A DNA stretch of 32,399 nt from Planctomycetaceae bacterium (GTDB lineage Bacteria; Planctomycetota; Planctomycetia; Pirellulales; Pirellulaceae), in NCBI GenBank assembly GCA_024638965.1, contig JAHEJI010000039.1:1-32399 (forward strand), in the 5' to 3' direction. The notes beneath the pieces were generated by a model. It was not told where the DNA came from and did no database searches. It worked only from the letters and a program-made list of their open reading frames with translations. A program made the translations under genes and the position numbers. Each line of letters begins with the position of its first letter. The first letter of the stretch is position 1. Below are positions 28,101 through 32,399 of the stretch, in pieces.

Positions 28101-31100
28101 ACGTTATTTTTGAGCAACCGATTCGGCCCTCGGGACGCACGGCTTTGCAGACGGTGGTCAAAAAGACGGAAGACACGGACGCAGCGCGATTCAAACTGGA
28201 AACGTACGCTTCGCCAACCGGAAGCAAAAATTGGAATCGGCATTTCTCGTGCGAACTGATGGAACGCGAAATTCAGCGGCCCAGTTCAGTTGATCGAACA
28301 GCGATTCAAGCCAACCTGAACGAAACCGATTCGCCTGACAACTTCTATCAAAAGATGAATTCGCTGGGCCTGAACTACGGCCCGGCGTTTCGTTGCATTC
28401 GCGAGTTGCATTTTTCTGATCAACAGGTGCTCACGCATTTGCAGTCGTCGGGTGACGTGCGTGGTTACACGATTCCGCCGACTTTGCTGGATGCGGCATT
28501 GCATTCGTTAGCAGTTGGTTTGCTGAAAACAAATGCTGACGACAATCTGTTCTTGCCGGTCGGGATGGGACGCGTCGAGTGCTTTGCCCCAATCGAATCG
28601 GAAGCGTGGTGTTTCGCCCACTGGAAACAAAATGAAGGCGTTACCCGAACAGCCGACCTGATTCTCTTTTCCGAACGCGGTGAAGTGCTGCTGAAAATTG
28701 AAGATTTGAAAGTCCAACAAGTTAGCTTGGCTGCGATGCGGCAAATGAGTGGCGCCGGTGCCGAGCGTTTGGTTTACGAACTGAATTGGAAGCAAACTCG
28801 TCTGGCCCCGACAAAATTGGAACCCAAGAAATGGCTGGTCATTTCGAATGCTGAGGACAGCGAGAGCCCGTGTTCAAACTTTGCCTCCAGCTTGATCAAA
28901 AAATTACGTGAGCAAAACCACAACGTTGATTCACTTTGTCTCAAGCCCCGTTCTGAATTTGCAAACGATACAGAAAACGAATTTCAACTTTGCGGGAGAT
29001 CGAAAGATAACTGGGATCAATTGCTGGACAAGTTTGCAAACAAGAACTCGGAATCGCAAATCGACGGTGTTGCCTGGTTGCTGGGTGGTACAGACGATCA
29101 ATCGGATTCGACCGTTGACTACGGTGTTGTATCGGTATTGAATTTTGTGCAAGCGATGTTGAAGCGCAATTGGCGACAGTTACCGTGCGGTTTGCAACTG
29201 ATCACCAAAAACGCGATTGATGCTGGCGGCGACAAACAAATCGTCTCACCACAGCAAACCCAGTTTTGGGGGCTTGGTCGAGTCCTCGGTGCCGAGCAAC
29301 CCGAGTTACGTTGCCGCATGCTTGATGTCGGTGCCACTGAAATCGCCGACGAAACGACGGTAACGCTTGCTGCAGAAATCGCGCTCACGGAAACCACCGA
29401 CAGTCAACACGTCATTCGTGGCGGGCAATTGTTTGTCCCCCGCATGACACAAGCCAAACTAAAAAAGAGTTCGTCTTTCACGGCCAGCGAGAACGGCTGT
29501 TATCTGGTGACGGGCGGACTTGGCAAGTTGGGCCGTCAAGTCGCAAAATGGCTTGCCGAACACGGTGCCCGACAAATTATCCTGGTTTCGCGACGAAAAC
29601 CTGACCAAGAAGCAAGTTTTTTCATCGACGACATCGAGCAAACAGGTTGCCAGGTCGTTGTTCACTCGGCTGATCTTGGTTCTCGCGACGACGTCGAAAA
29701 ACTGTTCGCCCGGTTTGGTAGCGACTTGAACCACTTGGCTGGCGTCGTCCATGCGGCCGGTGTGCTAGATGACGGTTTGATCGAGTCACAAACGCCCGAG
29801 CGTTTTGAAAAAGTGCTCAAGCCAAAAATTACCGCCGCAATCTTGCTGGACGAGTTAACGCGAGAACTTGATCTCGATCTGTTTCTGCTTTACTCATCCG
29901 CCGCATCTGTTTTGGGGTCGCCAGGACAAAGCAACTACGCCACCGGCAACGCCTATCTCGACGGATTGGCTTATCGGCGCAGACAATTAGGCCTGCCCGC
30001 GGTTGCCATCAATTGGGGGCCATGGTCGGAGGGCATGGCGGACGACGAACGGATTTTGAAACGACTCGCTCTGCAAGGGATCAGGCCGCTGAGTGTTGAC
30101 GAAGCCCAAGCAGCATTGGAAAAAATGCTCGCCAACGAAGCGGTTCAAGCGTCCGTGTTGGATGTCGATTGGCGAAAGATGCGGATCGGGCCAAGCGGAG
30201 AACTTCCTGCGATGTTACAGGAACTTGTGGACTCGCGAAAGAAATCTCGTGCGGCCGATTCGGCACTGGTCAGTAAACTGAAACAGCTTCGCGGCAACGC
30301 GCAGCGCGAATTGCTGTTGAAAACGATTCAAGATTCTTTGCAGGGGATTCTCTCCACGACCGACGCGCCTGAAACGGATCGACCGCTAATTGAAATGGGG
30401 CTCGATTCCTTGATGGCGGTTGAATTTGGAACGGAACTTCAACAGATGCTCGGTGACTCGTTCAACGTCGGGCCGACCATGTTGTTCGATCACCCAACGA
30501 TCGACGCGATTACGGAGCATGTGCTGGAACTGGTTGCGTCGGACGATAGCGGAGATGTAAGTGTCGAAAAGAAGCAAGCTGTGTCGGCCGCCGCGAATGA
30601 AAATGAAACCAAGAACATTGCTCGCGAAGACGTCGCCATCGTCGGCATGAGTTGCCGCTTTCCAGGCGCCCAAAACGTCGACGAGTTCTGGCACAACCTT
30701 CTGAACGGTGTCGATTCCAGTTGCGATATTCCGAGTGATCGTTGGGATATTGATCGGTTTTATAGTGCCGACCGCGAGCCGGGAAAAATGTATTCCCGTC
30801 GTGGTGGCTTCCTCGATGACATCGCTGATTTCGATGCGGCATTCTTTAATATTTCCGAACAGGAAGCCTGCTGGATCGACCCGCAGCACCGCATGCTGTT
30901 GGAGAACAGTTACCACGCACTTGAAGACGCGGGCATTCCGACCTCGCCACTGGCGGATTCCAATGTTGGCGTGTTCATGGGCATCATGGGTTCGGACTAT
31001 GCGTTCCTGCCGACGCTGGACGACGAAGACATCATCAAGGGCTTTCAAGGTGCCGGGCTTTCGCATAGCGCGGGCGTTGGACGGATCAGTTACCTGTTCG

Positions 31101-32399
31101 GTTTTGAGGGGCCAAGTGTCGCGGTTGATACGGCCAGCAGCAGTTCACTGGTAGCGGTCTACCAGGCAATGCGCAGTTTGCAGGAAGGCAATTGCAATCT
31201 GGCGTTGGCTGGTGGCGTCAACGCGATTCTCGCGCCTGTCAATTCGCTGTTGATGTCGAAGGCAGGTCTGCTTTCGCCGGACGGACGTTGCAAGTCGTTT
31301 TCGAAATCGGCTGACGGTTTCGGTCGCGGCGAAGGCTGCGGCGTCGTTGTCTTGAAACGATTAAGCGATGCCGAGCGTGACGGCGATCGCATCATGGCGG
31401 TGATTCGTGGCGGAGCGGTGGTACACAACGGTTTCAGTGGCGGGATTACTTCACCCAGCGGCAAAGCGCAAACACGAGTCATCGATGCGGCGATCAAGGA
31501 TGCGGGGCTCGCGCCATCGCAAGTGCAATATTTGGAAGCCCACGGCACAGGAACCGAATATGGCGATCCGATGGAACTGGGTGCCGCGATCAAGATTTAC
31601 GGCAAAGGTCGCTCGAAAGAGAATCCGCTACTGGTGGGATCTGTCAAAGCCAATATCAGTCACCTGGAGGCCGCTGGCGGATCATCCGGCTTGATCAAAA
31701 CGGTGCTCGCGATTCATCACGGTGTGATCCCGCCACAGATTCACTTTGATGAACCGTCGCCGCACATTCCGTGGAAGCGAATGCCGGTCAAGATGGTTTG
31801 TGAAACAACTGAATGGCCTGAATGCGAACGACGAACCGCCGGTATCACGGCACTTGGACTTGTTGGAACCAACGCCCACCTAGTCTTAAGTTCTCCCGAG
31901 ACATCGCCTGGAGTTGGAGAACAGAAAAACGATTCAAGTGAACCGAAAGAACGGTTGTTGGTAGCCAGCGCCCGCTGCGAAAACGCTTTGAAGGAGTTGT
32001 GCAAAAGCTATGTGGATTATCTGGAAACTCACCCGCAAACCGACCTCGACGATTTTTGTTTTACGATCGCTGCGGGGCGACGACATTATGAAAAACGCAT
32101 TGCTTTGTCGTTGGACTCGCATGCAGACGCCATCAGTCAACTTTTGAAATCCGTCGAATCGGGCAACGATCTTTATTCAAGGAAGAACCGCACTGAAAAC
32201 GGGGCGACAAGAAATGATTCAGCTGAAAACGGTGCGTCGCAGCGTATAGCTGGTTCACCGAAACAGGCTTGGATCTTCAGCGAAGACAAACTTGACGTTC
32301 GATCGAATTTGCATGAATTGACCAAGTCGCATTCGGTGGTCGCCGAATTGGTAAGAGCGTGTGATGAAAGACTCGATGAACATTTGTCAACGTTGGATG
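25142..32399 (+). CDS. Type I polyketide synthase, partial at the right edge: KS-AT-DH-KR-ACP-KS*-(AT?)...
   Basis: Frame open from ATG 25142 to the window end; all canonical PKS domain motifs read in one frame; N-terminal docking-like coil NKQALLKIRELKQQLAAAQ. Confidence 0.95.
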   Translation, partial: MTDNDQPLSPNKQALLKIRELKQQLAAAQDCTGEPIAIVSMACRFPRTLDTPEKFWQSLVEQHDLVGEIPDDRWDLDAFHDDDPDVPGKMYARKGVFLENIDQMDPEFFGISPREATWVDPQQRLLMEVGWEAIERAGWIPEDIGDHTGVFVGWMHNDYQNEASDSFLNLNPYIATGAAGSFLCGRLAYYLGLQGPSVAVDTACSSSLVALHLAIQSLQRRDCDRALVGGVNAICSPTTNILTCKLKALSPQGHSRAFDAAADGYLRGEGCGVVTLRRLSNAEKDGDPILGIIRGSAVGHNGFSSGLTAPNPKAQEKVIRQALERAGIDATQVGYLEAHGTGTELGDPIEVTAASAAYGANRTKDNPLLIGSVKTNIGHLEAAAGMAGLIKVLLAMQNDSIPGQMNFETPNPHIPWNEIPIKVLTEPTAWPDRNRRIAGVSAFGMSGTNAHVVIEASTTNGQAKPKQDITDQTVENQPAVVTLSAKNDEAIFELADAYARSISQVNSATVSEFAAATNTTRSHFEHRAAVVANSKQEAVSLLQSLSRGSSESPVFMDNRRRAPRVAWQFTGQGAQYVGMGRQLYQSQPVFRDAIDHCDAQLKSLRDGSLLDVLFNDESEHPAINNTHWTQPAIFALQMGLAKLLDSWNLKPDVVLGHSVGQYAAACVAGIMSWDDGLRLIAERGRLIGERPSGGQMLAVFAPVDAVQQAIASESQVSLAALNGTHIVVSGDEVAIDRVAQAFIERGIRTKKLTTSHAFHSHLMDPALDPFAMTADQVDFQTAKMPLVCNVTGRVLPADKLLDGKYWADHIRQAVRFAPSVEAVSELNCELLIELGPQSVLTRMAAANWNHPSETLISCLQKGDDANHSLALAIAQMYVQGVTPDFRAMHGDQEFPRVDLPTYPFQRRRFWGPDKPRAAHAEYHTAHPLLGSKISLAGTEHETRYEGFIDTDSPPWMSDHKVMNATVLPGAALVEMAIEAAGSRAIENVIFEQPIRPSGRTALQTVVKKTEDTDAARFKLETYASPTGSKNWNRHFSCELMEREIQRPSSVDRTAIQANLNETDSPDNFYQKMNSLGLNYGPAFRCIRELHFSDQQVLTHLQSSGDVRGYTIPPTLLDAALHSLAVGLLKTNADDNLFLPVGMGRVECFAPIESEAWCFAHWKQNEGVTRTADLILFSERGEVLLKIEDLKVQQVSLAAMRQMSGAGAERLVYELNWKQTRLAPTKLEPKKWLVISNAEDSESPCSNFASSLIKKLREQNHNVDSLCLKPRSEFANDTENEFQLCGRSKDNWDQLLDKFANKNSESQIDGVAWLLGGTDDQSDSTVDYGVVSVLNFVQAMLKRNWRQLPCGLQLITKNAIDAGGDKQIVSPQQTQFWGLGRVLGAEQPELRCRMLDVGATEIADETTVTLAAEIALTETTDSQHVIRGGQLFVPRMTQAKLKKSSSFTASENGCYLVTGGLGKLGRQVAKWLAEHGARQIILVSRRKPDQEASFFIDDIEQTGCQVVVHSADLGSRDDVEKLFARFGSDLNHLAGVVHAAGVLDDGLIESQTPERFEKVLKPKITAAILLDELTRELDLDLFLLYSSAASVLGSPGQSNYATGNAYLDGLAYRRRQLGLPAVAINWGPWSEGMADDERILKRLALQGIRPLSVDEAQAALEKMLANEAVQASVLDVDWRKMRIGPSGELPAMLQELVDSRKKSRAADSALVSKLKQLRGNAQRELLLKTIQDSLQGILSTTDAPETDRPLIEMGLDSLMAVEFGTELQQMLGDSFNVGPTMLFDHPTIDAITEHVLELVASDDSGDVSVEKKQAVSAAANENETKNIAREDVAIVGMSCRFPGAQNVDEFWHNLLNGVDSSCDIPSDRWDIDRFYSADREPGKMYSRRGGFLDDIADFDAAFFNISEQEACWIDPQHRMLLENSYHALEDAGIPTSPLADSNVGVFMGIMGSDYAFLPTLDDEDIIKGFQGAGLSHSAGVGRISYLFGFEGPSVAVDTASSSSLVAVYQAMRSLQEGNCNLALAGGVNAILAPVNSLLMSKAGLLSPDGRCKSFSKSADGFGRGEGCGVVVLKRLSDAERDGDRIMAVIRGGAVVHNGFSGGITSPSGKAQTRVIDAAIKDAGLAPSQVQYLEAHGTGTEYGDPMELGAAIKIYGKGRSKENPLLVGSVKANISHLEAAGGSSGLIKTVLAIHHGVIPPQIHFDEPSPHIPWKRMPVKMVCETTEWPECERRTAGITALGLVGTNAHLVLSSPETSPGVGEQKNDSSEPKERLLVASARCENALKELCKSYVDYLETHPQTDLDDFCFTIAAGRRHYEKRIALSLDSHADAISQLLKSVESGNDLYSRKNRTENGATRNDSAENGASQRIAGSPKQAWIFSEDKLDVRSNLHELTKSHSVVAELVRACDERLDEHLSTLD
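25241..26506 (+). other. PKS module 1 ketosynthase domain
   Basis: DTACSSSLVA (Cys codon 25751-25753), EAHGTGTELGDPIE, KTNIGHLEAAAG. Confidence 0.93.
26831..27690 (+). other. PKS module 1 acyltransferase domain, malonyl-type
   Basis: FTGQGAQYVGMG, GHSVGQ, HAFH specificity motif. Confidence 0.88.
27908..28728 (+). other. PKS module 1 dehydratase domain
   Basis: DHKVMNATVLPG (HxxxNxxxxP, His codon 28016-28018) and LLDAALH. Confidence 0.82.
29492..30043 (+). other. PKS module 1 ketoreductase domain (B-type LDD motif)
   Basis: LVTGGLGKLG, HAAGVLDDG, YSSAAS, QSNYATGNAYLD. Confidence 0.88.
30311..30536 (+). other. PKS module 1 acyl carrier protein domain
   Basis: IEMGLDSLMAVEF. Confidence 0.9.
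30626..31891 (+). other. PKS module 2 ketosynthase-like domain with active-site Cys replaced by Ser
   Basis: VDTASSSSLVA (Ser codon AGC 31136-31138), EAHGTGTEYGDP and KANISHLEAAGG retain both His. Confidence 0.88.

Noticed and set aside
25239-32140. Numerous 60-226 aa ORFs on both strands within the PKS
   Set aside because: Overlap the continuous PKS frame carrying all domain motifs
1-32399. CRISPR array, transposase, integrase or rRNA genes
   Set aside because: Looked for regularly spaced repeats and characteristic motifs; none seen in the window

Overview
The codon usage, ECF-sigma/Ser-Thr-kinase modules and gene content suggest a planctomycete-type genome (inference). From left to right: (i) a possible integrative-element remnant at about 547-8692. 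It is flanked by two direct copies of the 3' half of a tRNA-Leu(UAG) gene, each followed by its own hairpin terminator. It carries a minus-strand operon of ECF sigma factor, small Cys-tailed protein, Ser/Thr kinase-WD40 and CLCA-like metalloprotease. (ii) A zone of decay with a broken tRNA-Leu, a LysM-protein gene split by a +1 frameshift, and a gene fragmented by at least four frame changes. (iii) A second ECF sigma + kinase-WD40 pair. (iv) A class-III aminotransferase pseudogene fragment and a tandem-PilZ protein. (v) An RND pump and adaptor, divergent from (vi) a three-gene biosynthetic operon: MIO-type Phe/Tyr ammonia-lyase, AMP-ligase fused to a carrier domain, and a large type I PKS (KS-AT-DH-KR-ACP-KS-...) that runs off the right edge. 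The leading candidate for an undescribed system is (v)+(vi). It looks like a type I PKS counterpart of aryl-polyene/flexirubin pathways, primed by a phenylpropanoid starter. Its second KS has the catalytic Cys replaced by Ser, followed by an AT start lacking the GQG motif. Everything was read by eye; no database search was run.
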